Shown: piece after piece, positions 35,475 to 43,858 of the stretch
Layout of the letters: every line of letters begins with the position of its first letter
Numbering within the stretch: the stretch's first letter is position 1
Program-made: the position numbers and the translations under genes
The notes under the pieces: generated by a model
What the model was told of the DNA's origin: nothing
What the model saw: the letters and a program-made list of their open reading frames with translations, nothing else
Databases searched by the model: none
Source: Flavobacterium nitrogenifigens
Lineage (GTDB): Bacteria > Bacteroidota > Bacteroidia > Flavobacteriales > Flavobacteriaceae
Assembly: GCF_003254565.1 (NCBI RefSeq)
Contig: NZ_QJRI01000172.1
Span: forward strand, 62,001 to 126,000
Length of the DNA stretch: 64,000 nucleotides
Direction of reading: 5' to 3'

Positions 35475-35905
35475 TGCTTTGCTATTGCGGGTGCAAAAAT
35501 GCAACTATTTTTGAGATGTACAAAGCTTTTTTGAAAAAACTTTTTGATTTTTTTTGGCTGAAAATCATTTTGAATCATCAATATTTGTTCAATAGCTGAG
35601 CTAATTGGTTTGTATTTGTTTGATTAATAATTGGTTGTTTTGTGTATATGTCGAGAAATTGTTTATTTTTTAAGTGGAAAATATTTTTTCGAAATATTGA
35701 ATAATTTTGTTTTTGAAAGAATAATCTTCTGACTTTTAAAAAAAAATTATAAAGACATACCCTCTTTACTGAATTGATATATCTTCCTTGAAAGATTATT
35801 TGTCTATTGCTTAAAAAATTATTTTGCAAATCCGAAGAATGGACTTAAATTCGTTGTAAATCATCATGACGTCAATGCTTTAGCGATTATGATAAATATA
35901 GAAAT
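35475..35905. other. intergenic region, AT-rich, no gene seen
   Basis: About 430 bp of very AT-rich sequence lie between divergent units (tRNA-Glu and the GNAT gene). An open frame at 35578-35829 on the minus strand has a Phe/Asn/Lys/Gln-rich product without a recognisable start context and is not called. No repeat of note. Confidence 0.5.
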
Positions 35906-36343
35906 ATGGAGTTTTTTTTAAGGCAAGCAGAATTAAATGATGTTGAATTTATAAGCAAGCTATCTAATCAATTAGGTTATGAAACAACAATTGAGAAAAT
36001 GCATAAGCGGCTTTCAGAAATTTTAAACAATACCGATAATTGTATTTATGTATGTGTCGATAATGAAAATGTTATTGGTTGGGTTCATGGTTTTTATTCG
36101 CTTAGAGTTGAGTCTGATTCTTTTGTGGAAATTGGCGGTCTAGTAATAGATGAAAATTACAGAAGAAATGGAATAGGTAAAATTTTGGTTGAAAAGGTAA
36201 TAGAATGGGCCGGCACTAGAAAAAGCACTAAAATCAGAGTAAGATGCAATGCGGTTCGCAAAGAAACTCATATTTTTTACAATAGAATTGGTTTTAACGA
36301 GACCAAAGAGCAAAAAATATTTGATATGAAATTAGGATTATAA
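35906..36343 (+). CDS. GNAT family N-acetyltransferase
   Basis: 145 residues. A single GNAT domain: the acetyl-CoA loop is VIDENYRRNGIGKILVEKVIEWA (R/QxxGxG), preceded by the strand FVEIGG and followed by the typical RFYNRIGF-like ending (FYNRIGFNETKEQK). The substrate amine is unknown. It may be co-transcribed with the SDR gene 48 bp downstream. Confidence 0.92.
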   Translation: MEFFLRQAELNDVEFISKLSNQLGYETTIEKMHKRLSEILNNTDNCIYVCVDNENVIGWVHGFYSLRVESDSFVEIGGLVIDENYRRNGIGKILVEKVIEWAGTRKSTKIRVRCNAVRKETHIFYNRIGFNETKEQKIFDMKLGL

Positions 36344-36391
36344 AGACTATCGCAACTTAGAAATAACTATACTAATTAAAATTGATTCAAA

Positions 36392-37192
36392 ATGACAAAA
36401 GCAAAAGAAGAAGTGATATGGATAACAGGTGCTTCATCTGGCATTGGAAAATCGATGGCCTTTGAATGGGTAAGATTAGGATATAAAGTGGTTCTTTCCG
36501 CAAGACGTAAAGAACTGTTGGATGAAGTTGCGGATGCTATTATGGATTCAGGTGGAGAAGCATTAGTAATTCCGTGTGACATAATGGAAGAAACCTCTAT
36601 TGAAAATGCAGTCCAACAAATTATTAAAGAGTGGGGGCGTTTGGATGTGGTTGTAGCCAATGCTGGTTTTGGCGTTTTCGGAAGTGTCGAAAACCTAACA
36701 GCCAAAGATTGGAACAGGCAATTGCAGGGCAATGTGACAGGATTGGCTCTAACGGTAAAATATGCACTCCCACATTTAAAGAAAAACAAAGGACGAATTG
36801 GTTTGGTTGGAAGTGTTGGAGCTTATCTCCCTAATCCTAATGTGGGTGCATACGGTGCTTCAAAAGCAGCTGTAAACTCTATTGGCCAAACTTTGCAGAT
36901 TGAATTAATGGGGACAGGCGTGAGTTGTACTACGATGCATCCCGGATTTGTAGTTTCTGAAATTGCGCGAATTGATAATGACGGAATCTGGCATCCCGAA
37001 CAGTCAGATCCACGACCATCAAATTTAATGTGGCCTACTGATAAAGCTGCTAAAGTGATGGTAAGCGCTATTTTGAAAAGAAAGAGAAATTACATTTTTA
37101 CAAGTCATGGCAAACTAGCCGTATGGTTGCAAAGATGGTTTCCTGGCGTGATGAGATCCATCATTTCAAAAGGGCCAAAACCAGATTTGTAA
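36392..37192 (+). CDS. short-chain dehydrogenase/reductase
   Basis: 266 residues. Classical SDR: the cofactor motif GASSGIGKS (about 13-21), NAGFG, catalytic Ser in VGSVGAY and the YxxxK pair in AYGASKAA. The C-terminal extension (about 215-266, ILKRKRNYIFTSHGKLAVWLQRWFP) has a hydrophobic, basic patch suggesting membrane association, as in lipid-acting SDRs. The substrate is not evident. It follows the GNAT gene by 48 bp. Confidence 0.93.
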   Translation: MTKAKEEVIWITGASSGIGKSMAFEWVRLGYKVVLSARRKELLDEVADAIMDSGGEALVIPCDIMEETSIENAVQQIIKEWGRLDVVVANAGFGVFGSVENLTAKDWNRQLQGNVTGLALTVKYALPHLKKNKGRIGLVGSVGAYLPNPNVGAYGASKAAVNSIGQTLQIELMGTGVSCTTMHPGFVVSEIARIDNDGIWHPEQSDPRPSNLMWPTDKAAKVMVSAILKRKRNYIFTSHGKLAVWLQRWFPGVMRSIISKGPKPDL

Positions 37193-37285
37193 GTAAGTAG
37201 CTTGAATTAAATCTATGTTAAAAGAGCGGCTTTATTTCAATATTAATGTGAAATTTGTGAAATGTCTAATTAACAACAAGATAAT

Positions 37286-37663
37286 ATGGAAGAACAAATT
37301 ATAGAATTGGAAAAAAAATACTGGCACGGAGTTGAAAACAATAACTATGAAACGGTAAGAAATCTGACACTGTTTCCTTGCATAGTTGCTGGAAAAAACG
37401 GTATTCAAAGTATCAGCGAAGCTGATTTCAAAAATATGTTTGACTCTGGACAGACCAATAAAATAAAAGTGCTGAACATCTATGGTGTAAAAGAAAAGCT
37501 AATTGCCGAAAATACTGCTGTAATAGGATATCATCTCGATTTTGAAATAGTAGATCAAAGTGAAAAGGCGCCTATAAAATGTGTTTGTACTTCTACTTGG
37601 GTAAAAGAAAATAACAAATGGGGGTGTGTGATGCATACCGAAACAGAATTGGAAGTAAAATAG
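37286..37663 (+). CDS. SnoaL/NTF2-like protein (DUF4440 type)
   Basis: 125 residues forming an alpha-plus-beta cone fold: an N-terminal helix (LEKKYWHGVENNNYETVRNL), a middle linker and four strands ending WVKENNKWGCVMHTETELE. Many family members are small enzymes or binding proteins of unknown substrate. It is 93 bp after the SDR gene and may be in the same transcript. Confidence 0.8.
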   Translation: MEEQIIELEKKYWHGVENNNYETVRNLTLFPCIVAGKNGIQSISEADFKNMFDSGQTNKIKVLNIYGVKEKLIAENTAVIGYHLDFEIVDQSEKAPIKCVCTSTWVKENNKWGCVMHTETELEVK

Positions 37664-37727
37664 TAATTTGTTGTATTTTTCGTTACTGGTACCAGCGTCT
37701 CGCTCGTGAATATAAAATATCATATAC

Positions 37728-37757
37728 AAAAAAGCTTCAGAGGAATCTGAAGCTTTT
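37728..37757 (-). terminator. terminator after initiator tRNA
   Basis: AAGCTTCAGA and TCTGAAGCTT pair around loop GGAA; on the minus strand a T run follows. The hairpin is 9 bp downstream of the tRNA and could also act on the plus strand for the gene ending at 37663. Confidence 0.88.
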
Positions 37758-37765
37758 CGTCTTAG

Positions 37766-37838
37766 TAGCGGGAACAGGACTCGAACCTGTGACCTTCGGG
37801 TTATGAGCCCGACGAGCTGCCTACTGCTCTATCCCGCG
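37766..37838 (-). tRNA. initiator tRNA-fMet (CAU)
   Basis: The minus strand reads CGCGGGATAGAGCAG, with anticodon arm TCGGGCTCATAACCCGA (anticodon CAT) and T arm ACAGGTTCGAGTCCTGT. Hallmarks of an initiator are the three G-C pairs at the base of the anticodon loop and the unpaired first position (C1 opposite U72). CCA is not encoded. Confidence 0.96.
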
Positions 37839-37929
37839 ATGTTTCGGGTGCAAAGATACACACTAAATACGGTTATGCAAATAATTTTAGTACTTTATTT
37901 TTTATAATTTTTATAAAAGACGACTTTTC

Positions 37930-38454
37930 TTAGATTTTATAATCCAATAATTCTTGGTAAACGTTTCCGTTTAAGCCTAGTAGCAAGCCAAATGCAGGTT
38001 CGGTTTTTATACCGCTTTCTTTTAGTTTTATGATCTCTAATCTAAAGTTTTCGTCTCTAGAACGAAGAATCTGGTCTTCAATAAGCATGTGTCTGTAGCC
38101 ATTTTGAAGTTCTGTTGGAATATTTTGTCCAAAGATTTCGATTTCAAAAGTCTCAATAAAGAAGTTTGCCACAATAGATTCTTGATTGTCAATTATAATT
38201 TCTCGAATCGAAAAATGGTTTTTGTTTTCGAATAAACATTTAATTCTTTCAATAAAAACAGATTTGTTTTGCCAATAACAAACAATATCCAAATCGCTAT
38301 TTTCAATATCAATATTTATCGGAATTGTGCCAACCAAAATAGGATCAAAATCTGCAAGATTTTCCAAAATTTGATGTTTGGTCAAAATATGAAAGGCGGT
38401 TTGCTGTTTAAGGTTTCCTGTTTTTAAATAAGATATGTCTTTGAAATTAATCAT
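37930..38454 (-). CDS. DUF4269 nucleotidyltransferase-like protein
   Basis: 174 residues. The central motif GTIPINIDIENSDLDIVC fits the Gly-x-D-x-D pattern of polymerase-beta-type nucleotidyltransferases and defines DUF4269; the C-terminus has FGLLLGLNGNVYQELLDY. Function is unproven. It overlaps the upstream GT39 gene by 8 bp, so the two are translated together. Confidence 0.88.
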   Translation of the reverse strand: MINFKDISYLKTGNLKQQTAFHILTKHQILENLADFDPILVGTIPINIDIENSDLDIVCYWQNKSVFIERIKCLFENKNHFSIREIIIDNQESIVANFFIETFEIEIFGQNIPTELQNGYRHMLIEDQILRSRDENFRLEIIKLKESGIKTEPAFGLLLGLNGNVYQELLDYKI

Positions 38455-39979
38455 TTATAATATCGCTTTTTTCTTCGTTGATTTCCTGTTCTAATCTCTT
38501 GTTGATATCGATTTTAGCTTTTTTGAAAACAAAAATTGTAGTTCCGTATTCTCTGGCGTATTGATTTTTTATCTGACCGCCAATAGCAGACGTTTCAAAA
38601 TACGGACTTGTTTCTTTAAGCTCCTCATTGTTTTCGTCAAATTCCTTAACGCGAATCAGGTTTTTGTACTGAATACTAAGATCAAACCAATTGAGATAAT
38701 CGGCGTTGAAAGAAACCGCTTTTATTCCTTTTTTAGAATAAAAATTGATGGCTCCCGCTTGTCCGTAATTATCGCAGAGCACGATAGTTTCTTTTTGGTT
38801 GGGCATTAAATCGTAAAGAGAATCTGTTTTTCTGGCCAATTCTTTCCAGCCCAGCATATCAGCAAAATCTTGAGGCAAATGATGGTCTTTTCCGTCTTCC
38901 CAGCGAAGCATTCCCATTTTTTTATATTTCTCTGAATGCGCTACCATATATTCTGGACTTTTATTTGGAAAAGCAATGTTGTACATCGGAATAAAAAACA
39001 ATAACGGAAGTAAGATAAAAACAGGCTTTAGAAAACGTTTCCATCCGTTGTTTAAAATTTCCGATAAAAAAACAGCTCCAAAAGCAATGTATATTGGATA
39101 TAATCCAATTGCATAATAAGCTTTGGCTTTGAAGTAAATAAAAATCAAAAGCGTGAAAACAAAGGTTGCAAAAAACAACTGGTACTTTTTGAAAGGTTGG
39201 TAAAATAAAACGGCATAAAGTCCAGCTAAAATCACCAGTAATCCGCCGATAAAAAAGAGAATCTGTTCTTTAAGAAAATTGGCTCGATCTACATTAACCA
39301 ATTGCGTTTCGGCCAATTCCTTCATATGATGCACAATAGGAAAATGGTTGCTATACTGCCAATAGAGATTTGGAAGAATTAGTATTAATCCTAAAATCAA
39401 GGCGAAATAAAACTCTTTTTTTGCCAGTATTTTTCGTTGTTTAGAAAGTAAAATAGCGGGAACTAATCCGAGGAACAAAAATACGATATTGTACTTGTTC
39501 AGGAAACCCAAGGCGAAAGTTATTCCAGCGAAATAAATCCATTTTGTGTTTTCTGAAGTAATGTATTGTATCAGAAAATAATAAAATGCAGTCCAACATA
39601 AAACATCAAAAGAATTGGGCTGATATAGTGTGTTGAGACGAAGAAGACAAGAAAGCAAAACACATAAAGCACCTAATATTAAAGCGTAAAGATTGCCTTT
39701 TAAAAGTTCTATAGTTTTCCAGACCACCAAAAGCGTCAAAGCGCCAAATAGGGCAGGGAAGAACTTGATCCAGAAAACTGAATTTCCGAGTAGATAAATA
39801 ATATACGAAAACCAAGAAGTAACGGGCGGAACAGACAAATAGCCCCAAGCCAAATGATGCGCTTGATCCAGATGCAGATATTCATCGCGTTGCAAATCGT
39901 ATTCGGGACTCACTAAAATACATTGAAGTGCAAATTTTAAAATGATAAACCCAATTAAAATAAGTGTTCTTTTGTTCAT
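38447..39979 (-). CDS. GT39/ArnT-like membrane glycosyltransferase
   Basis: 510 residues with about 11-12 membrane helices across residues 5-380 and a soluble C-terminal 110 residues. The first periplasmic loop carries the catalytic acidic motif RDEYLHLDQAHH followed by LSVPPVTSW, as in PMT_2/ArnT-like enzymes that use polyprenyl-phosphate sugars. It probably modifies a glycan or lipid at the outer side of the inner membrane. It is the first gene of a pair with the DUF4269 gene. Confidence 0.9.
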   Translation of the reverse strand: MNKRTLILIGFIILKFALQCILVSPEYDLQRDEYLHLDQAHHLAWGYLSVPPVTSWFSYIIYLLGNSVFWIKFFPALFGALTLLVVWKTIELLKGNLYALILGALCVLLSCLLRLNTLYQPNSFDVLCWTAFYYFLIQYITSENTKWIYFAGITFALGFLNKYNIVFLFLGLVPAILLSKQRKILAKKEFYFALILGLILILPNLYWQYSNHFPIVHHMKELAETQLVNVDRANFLKEQILFFIGGLLVILAGLYAVLFYQPFKKYQLFFATFVFTLLIFIYFKAKAYYAIGLYPIYIAFGAVFLSEILNNGWKRFLKPVFILLPLLFFIPMYNIAFPNKSPEYMVAHSEKYKKMGMLRWEDGKDHHLPQDFADMLGWKELARKTDSLYDLMPNQKETIVLCDNYGQAGAINFYSKKGIKAVSFNADYLNWFDLSIQYKNLIRVKEFDENNEELKETSPYFETSAIGGQIKNQYAREYGTTIFVFKKAKIDINKRLEQEINEEKSDIIND

Positions 39980-40124
39980 GTAGATTTTGGTTTCTTAGGC
40001 TTGTTTGGTTTTGTGGTGTAAGTAGTTTCAAATCAACACGTAATTCTGTAGCTAAGATAGGACTTATTTTGATTTTTGAATGTTTAGAACATTTCATAAA
40101 ATACCAGTTGGGCGCAATTAATTA

Positions 40125-40261
40125 AACACATAGAAACATAGATTTAGAATGTTTAAAAAAGGCGTTTCACTTGTTTTAAACAAACATAGTTGACTATGTG
40201 TTAGAAACTAGTTTCTTTTTTAAACTCTTTTCGACACGTAGAATCTATGTTTCTATGTGTT
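40125..40261. repeat. inverted repeat of 8-bp units with inner hairpins, between divergent genes
   Basis: The perfect 20-bp outer arms 40125-40144 and 40242-40261 read AACACATAGAAACATAGATT and its complement (octads ACACATAG, AAACATAG). Inside are GTTTAAAA/TTTTAAAC near 40151-40181, ACATAG/CTATGT at 40184-40199, and the palindrome AGAAACTAGTTTCT near 40203. The 39980-40403 spacer has no gene. Confidence 0.9.
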
Positions 40262-40403
40262 GAATAAAAATAAATTACTCCAAATGGGGTTAGCGTAATA
40301 ATGTAAAGTGCGGGTTTTTAGATAATTATGTTATTGAAATGTTAGTTGGATGAACATTTTTATTACCTTTATTATCAAGCAAATAACTTTAAAAGAAAAT
40401 ACC

Positions 40404-40823
40404 ATGAAAAAGAAATTATTGATTTTAGTTGTCTTTTTAGGGACAATTTCATTTACAAATGCACAAAGTATAGGAGATGTTACAAAAGCGGCGAGTAAGG
40501 CGTCGACAGCGGCAGTACCCGGTTTTGATGTTGCTAGTTTAGCGAATCAGGTTATGGGGGTACTATCTCCAAAATTGAAATTAACAGATGCTCAAAAACC
40601 GATTGTAAATTCATTGGTAAATGAAACTCTAAACAAAAAGAAGAATATTTTGCCTACAATGGCTACTGACAAGGCAGGTTATACTTCTAAAATGACCACC
40701 ACTAGAGAATCTTTTATATCCAAAATGAAAAAGAATATCAGCCCAACACAATTTGATGCACTTACATCCTTATTGCCCAAATCAGCTTCGGCAGTGACGC
40801 CATTGGCAAAAATGCTTTATTGA
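40404..40823 (+). CDS. secreted small helical protein of unknown function
   Basis: 139 residues from the ATG at 40404; this start gives a signal peptide (MKKKLLILVVFLGTISFTNA), while the frame start at 40350 does not. The mature part is helical and Lys/Ser/Thr/Ala-rich, without Cys. I do not recognise a characterised family, though similar short exported proteins are common in Flavobacteria. It is a single gene with a strong hairpin 17 bp after the stop codon. Confidence 0.8.
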   Translation: MKKKLLILVVFLGTISFTNAQSIGDVTKAASKASTAAVPGFDVASLANQVMGVLSPKLKLTDAQKPIVNSLVNETLNKKKNILPTMATDKAGYTSKMTTTRESFISKMKKNISPTQFDALTSLLPKSASAVTPLAKMLY

Positions 40824-40840
40824 AATAGCTTAAAAATAAA

Positions 40841-40872
40841 AAAAGCAAAATAGAAATCTATTTTGCTTTTTT
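40841..40872. terminator. bidirectional terminator
   Basis: AAAAGCAAAATAG (40841-40853) pairs with CTATTTTGCTTTT (40858-40870) around AAAT, with T runs on both strands. It serves the gene ending at 40823 and the convergent DUF4494 gene ending at 40913. Confidence 0.92.
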
Positions 40873-40912
40873 TATTTTCAAATTTTCAGAAAATATCTTT
40901 GATCGAAAGGTC

Positions 40913-41458
40913 TTATTCCTCGACAGTTTCAAATTCCATGTGGTCGATAATTTCTGCTTCTGGCTTTTCTGGTTTAGAAGCTTTCAATGCATTAAATCTT
41001 TCCAGCATTTCTGTTTCGCCTTCTTCACCGCTGAAATAAGGGAAAACATCCATAATTGGGGTTTCTGTAATAGCAGGAATAGAATATTCGCCCATTGTAT
41101 TTTTCATTATGTGAAGTGTATTGTCATAAGCTTCACGAACATCATTTGCCTGAACTAACATATACATGCTTGTTTTTCTTTCTTTACCGCTTTCTTCATC
41201 ATAAGCGATTAAAGTGATTTTAGATTTAAACCATCTGTCTGCATTTTCAAAAGGATGAATTTCGGCATAATTTGCCACTTTGATCGCCGTGATTTTAAAT
41301 TCTTCACTAGTATAAGCGGCCATTTCCTCAGTCATTCTTTTTTCAGCTTCTGTATAAGACAAAGCATCGACCAAATAAGGCTCGGTTAAAACTTTTTGTC
41401 CTCCAGTTTCATCTGTCTTTCTATATTTTACTTTGCATTCGTACCAAGTTGCGCTCAT
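40913..41458 (-). CDS. DUF4494 protein
   Basis: 181 residues, soluble, acidic. The family opening is ATWYECKVKYRKTDETG, followed by EPYLVDALSYTEAEKRMTEEM. Two similar alpha-beta halves are visible (about 1-75 and 78-150), then a charged tail. It is a conserved Bacteroidota protein of unknown function. It is monocistronic. Confidence 0.92.
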   Translation of the reverse strand: MSATWYECKVKYRKTDETGGQKVLTEPYLVDALSYTEAEKRMTEEMAAYTSEEFKITAIKVANYAEIHPFENADRWFKSKITLIAYDEESGKERKTSMYMLVQANDVREAYDNTLHIMKNTMGEYSIPAITETPIMDVFPYFSGEEGETEMLERFNALKASKPEKPEAEIIDHMEFETVEE

Positions 41459-41831
41459 CTCTTTTTAAATTTTAAGGATGCCAAAGATAAATTTTACAGC
41501 AGAAATAATAGTTAAATCTTCAAATAGATATTCACAATTTTAGATGATTTTAGGTAATGTTTTGAGAATCTGAAAGTTGTGATTTTTACTGAATAATTTG
41601 GCTTCATTTTTTATGTTTTTAATGTAAAACGCTGTAAAACAATCGTTTGGTTTTTAAACTGAAATATTATAGAAAAAATATGAATTTTCTGAAATCCAAG
41701 TAATCGATTTATTCGTAAGTACCAATAATAATGGCTGGGAATGGAGTTAAATTCAAATGATATTGGTTTTTGGAGCATATTGAATTTTCGCATTTCCAGC
41801 TATTATTTTTATCACTATTAAAAATAAAAGG
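41459..41831. other. intergenic region, no gene seen
   Basis: 373 bp of AT-rich sequence between divergent genes. A 60-codon open frame at 41611-41793 (minus) has no recognisable start context or family and is not called. No repeat or clear promoter is seen. Confidence 0.5.
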
Positions 41832-42074
41832 TTGGGAAAATTAAACGTTCAGAAGTTAGCAGAGACTTTAAAATATCTGGAAAGCAAACAGCGCGAATTA
41901 AAAAGACAAGATCAAAAAGACACACGAAGTCTAGATTCGATGATTAAATATTTGAAAAAAGATATGATGGAACAGCACAATTTATCTGACCATTATCAAT
42001 TGATAAAACAAGAAATTAAAGATACCGAAACTTTTATTGAGAGCGTTAAAAACATCATTGAAATCAATTCTTAA
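41832..42074 (+). CDS. small coiled-coil protein
   Basis: 80 residues, highly charged and predicted all-helical, with heptad-like Leu/Ile spacing in two helices (LAETLKYLESKQRELKRQ and IKQEIKDTETFIESVKNI). The frame starts at TTG (41832); no ATG precedes it, and the first internal Met would remove the first helix. I do not recognise it. Amino-acid composition is protein-like, which favours a real gene. Confidence 0.55.
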   Translation: MGKLNVQKLAETLKYLESKQRELKRQDQKDTRSLDSMIKYLKKDMMEQHNLSDHYQLIKQEIKDTETFIESVKNIIEINS

Positions 42075-42103
42075 AAACACTTAATATTATAGAATTTTAC
42101 TTT

Positions 42104-43042
42104 TTATTCCAATTTGAATTTTTCGTTTTTGCAGTCTAGAATCAATTTGTGGTTCAGGAAAAGTTTGTTGCCAATCATTCCCTGCATTCCAGAACGTTTC
42201 ATCAAGAATTTTTGAAGATCTGAAGTGCCTTCGATATAAGTAACTTCAGAAAGGTTCAATGTTATTTTTCCAAATTGTATTTTCTTTTTCGCGGAAGCGG
42301 AATACACACTCAAAGTATTTCCCCACGAATTTCCTTTTTCGGTTTTTATCTTACTGTTTTTATTGCGGTATTGCTGCCAGATTTCTTTTGTTGTAATGAG
42401 TTCATAACCGCTAGTTCCAGAATCGTATAGCAGTTTTAGTTTTTCATTTTCGATAACGGAAGGAATGAGTATTTTACGTTTTTTGAATTCAAAATCGGTG
42501 AAATCATCTTCTTTGATTTTTTCGATGAATGAACATTGATTGTTCTTGAAATCTAAAACAGTAACACGTTTTTCTAATAAATCGGTTCCGATTGTACCGA
42601 TTATGTTCACGGCTTTTAAATCATCAAAATTGATTTTTTCACCATAATTCAAAACTTCAAAATTATCTGAAGATATATTCATTTTTCCAATTGTGAAAGC
42701 AGTAGAAATCGTGGAGTTTTCATTGCCAATTATCAGTTGATTTTGAAATTTTGCTGCGATAGATTCTAATGATTTTTTGTAAAAAACGGTAATAGGCGAA
42801 CCCGAATCAAATTGCATGTAGAATGTGTGATTAACTCCTTTTATTTTAACAGGTAAAAGTAGAGCAGAATGGGAGTTGCCGTTGCTCGAAATCCATTTTG
42901 CTGGAATATTTTCTGCAACTCCTGAAACATTTAAATAGTTTTCTGGCGGGGTGAATTTCTTTTGAAAATAAAAATATCCTCCGAGCAGGAACAAAATGAT
43001 ACTAACTAAAAATACGGTTGCAATTTTCTTAAATAATTTCAT
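42104..43042 (-). CDS. membrane-anchored aspartic protease-like protein with two DSG motifs
   Basis: 312 residues from the ATG at 43042. The N-terminal membrane anchor (about 8-27, ATVFLVSIILFLLGGYF) is followed by an extracytoplasmic region with two similar lobes. Lobe 1 has MQFDSGSP (Asp79), then GTIGTDLLEKRVTVLDF. Lobe 2 has LLYDSGTSG (Asp207), then GMIGNKLFLNHKLILDC. Each lobe therefore has the active Asp and the later hydrophobic-Gly signature of retropepsin-like domains. Two catalytic motifs in one chain recall pepsin rather than the single-domain bacterial enzymes. The substrate is unknown. It is a lone gene. Confidence 0.75.
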   Translation of the reverse strand: MKLFKKIATVFLVSIILFLLGGYFYFQKKFTPPENYLNVSGVAENIPAKWISSNGNSHSALLLPVKIKGVNHTFYMQFDSGSPITVFYKKSLESIAAKFQNQLIIGNENSTISTAFTIGKMNISSDNFEVLNYGEKINFDDLKAVNIIGTIGTDLLEKRVTVLDFKNNQCSFIEKIKEDDFTDFEFKKRKILIPSVIENEKLKLLYDSGTSGYELITTKEIWQQYRNKNSKIKTEKGNSWGNTLSVYSASAKKKIQFGKITLNLSEVTYIEGTSDLQKFLMKRSGMQGMIGNKLFLNHKLILDCKNEKFKLE

Positions 43043-43130
43043 GGTCTGTTTTTTCTGCAAGATTCGGATTTCGATTTCGATTTTCGTGCAAAAACAATAC
43101 GACAGTTTTACGCCATTTTTATGACTTGAA

Positions 43131-43670
43131 TTATAAGAAGTTGTTTTTCAGTTTTATAGATAACTCTTGTTTTTGGTTTAAACTGATTCCGTTTAGAAAA
43201 ACAATCAGGAGTTTTAAGCCCAAATATGCAATTAAAGGAATAATAAAAAGAGGAAATTTTAAAGTAAATATTTTTTGGATAAACGGACTTAAAATCATTA
43301 AAAGAGAAATCACAAGGCTTAAGACAATTTGAACACTTGCAATTTGTTTTCCTAATTCTTTGTTTGTTTCATCTTTAGTTTTGTAGGTTAAAATTAAAGG
43401 AAAAATGATGCTCCCAAACGGAATAATAAGCCCAGATAAAACAGAAAGATTAATGAGTTTGGCTCTGTCAATTTGAGCATTTTCTTTTTTAACGATGAGG
43501 TTTTCAGGATCGGTTTGAAGAGCTTCAGCAATAGTTTTTAGGGTAAAACCTTTGAGAATATTTCCAGCTTCAATTCTCTGAATGGTTCGCAATGAAAGAC
43601 CCGATTTTTCGGCAAGTTCATTTTGAGTCATGTTTTTTTCTTCTCTCAAAAGTTTAACTTTATTCTTCAT
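43131..43670 (-). CDS. XRE-type HTH protein with membrane domain
   Basis: 179 residues from the ATG at 43670 (MKNKVKLLREEKNMTQNEL); the longer frame from 43760 adds an atypical hydrophobic segment. Residues 1-60 are a standard XRE HTH (MTQNELAEKSGLSLRTIQRIEAG). The C-terminal half has three membrane helices of DUF4870 type (SVLSGLIIPFGSIIFPLILTY and two more). This is a membrane-tethered regulator design common in Flavobacteria. The targets are unknown. Confidence 0.88.
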   Translation of the reverse strand: MKNKVKLLREEKNMTQNELAEKSGLSLRTIQRIEAGNILKGFTLKTIAEALQTDPENLIVKKENAQIDRAKLINLSVLSGLIIPFGSIIFPLILTYKTKDETNKELGKQIASVQIVLSLVISLLMILSPFIQKIFTLKFPLFIIPLIAYLGLKLLIVFLNGISLNQKQELSIKLKNNFL

Positions 43671-43858
43671 GGTTTTAAACTGCTGGTTTAAAGACGAAAT
43701 TATGAAAAAAGTTTTGATGAAATAGGTACGAATAAAACCTTTGATTATATGCCAATTCAAAGTTTAATAAAAAATTAAGTTTTTTTCTTTAACAAAATTC
43801 ACTAACTTGTTGTGTAATAAATGATTCCTTTAATGATGTTGTCATAAAATTTCCAGTT

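Noticed and set aside
35578..35829. 83-codon open frame on the minus strand
   Set aside because: Phe, Asn, Lys and Gln rich product as expected from AT-rich non-coding DNA, with no recognisable motif or promoter.
41611..41793. 60-codon open frame on the minus strand
   Set aside because: No start context or recognisable motif, and AT-rich surroundings; treated as chance.
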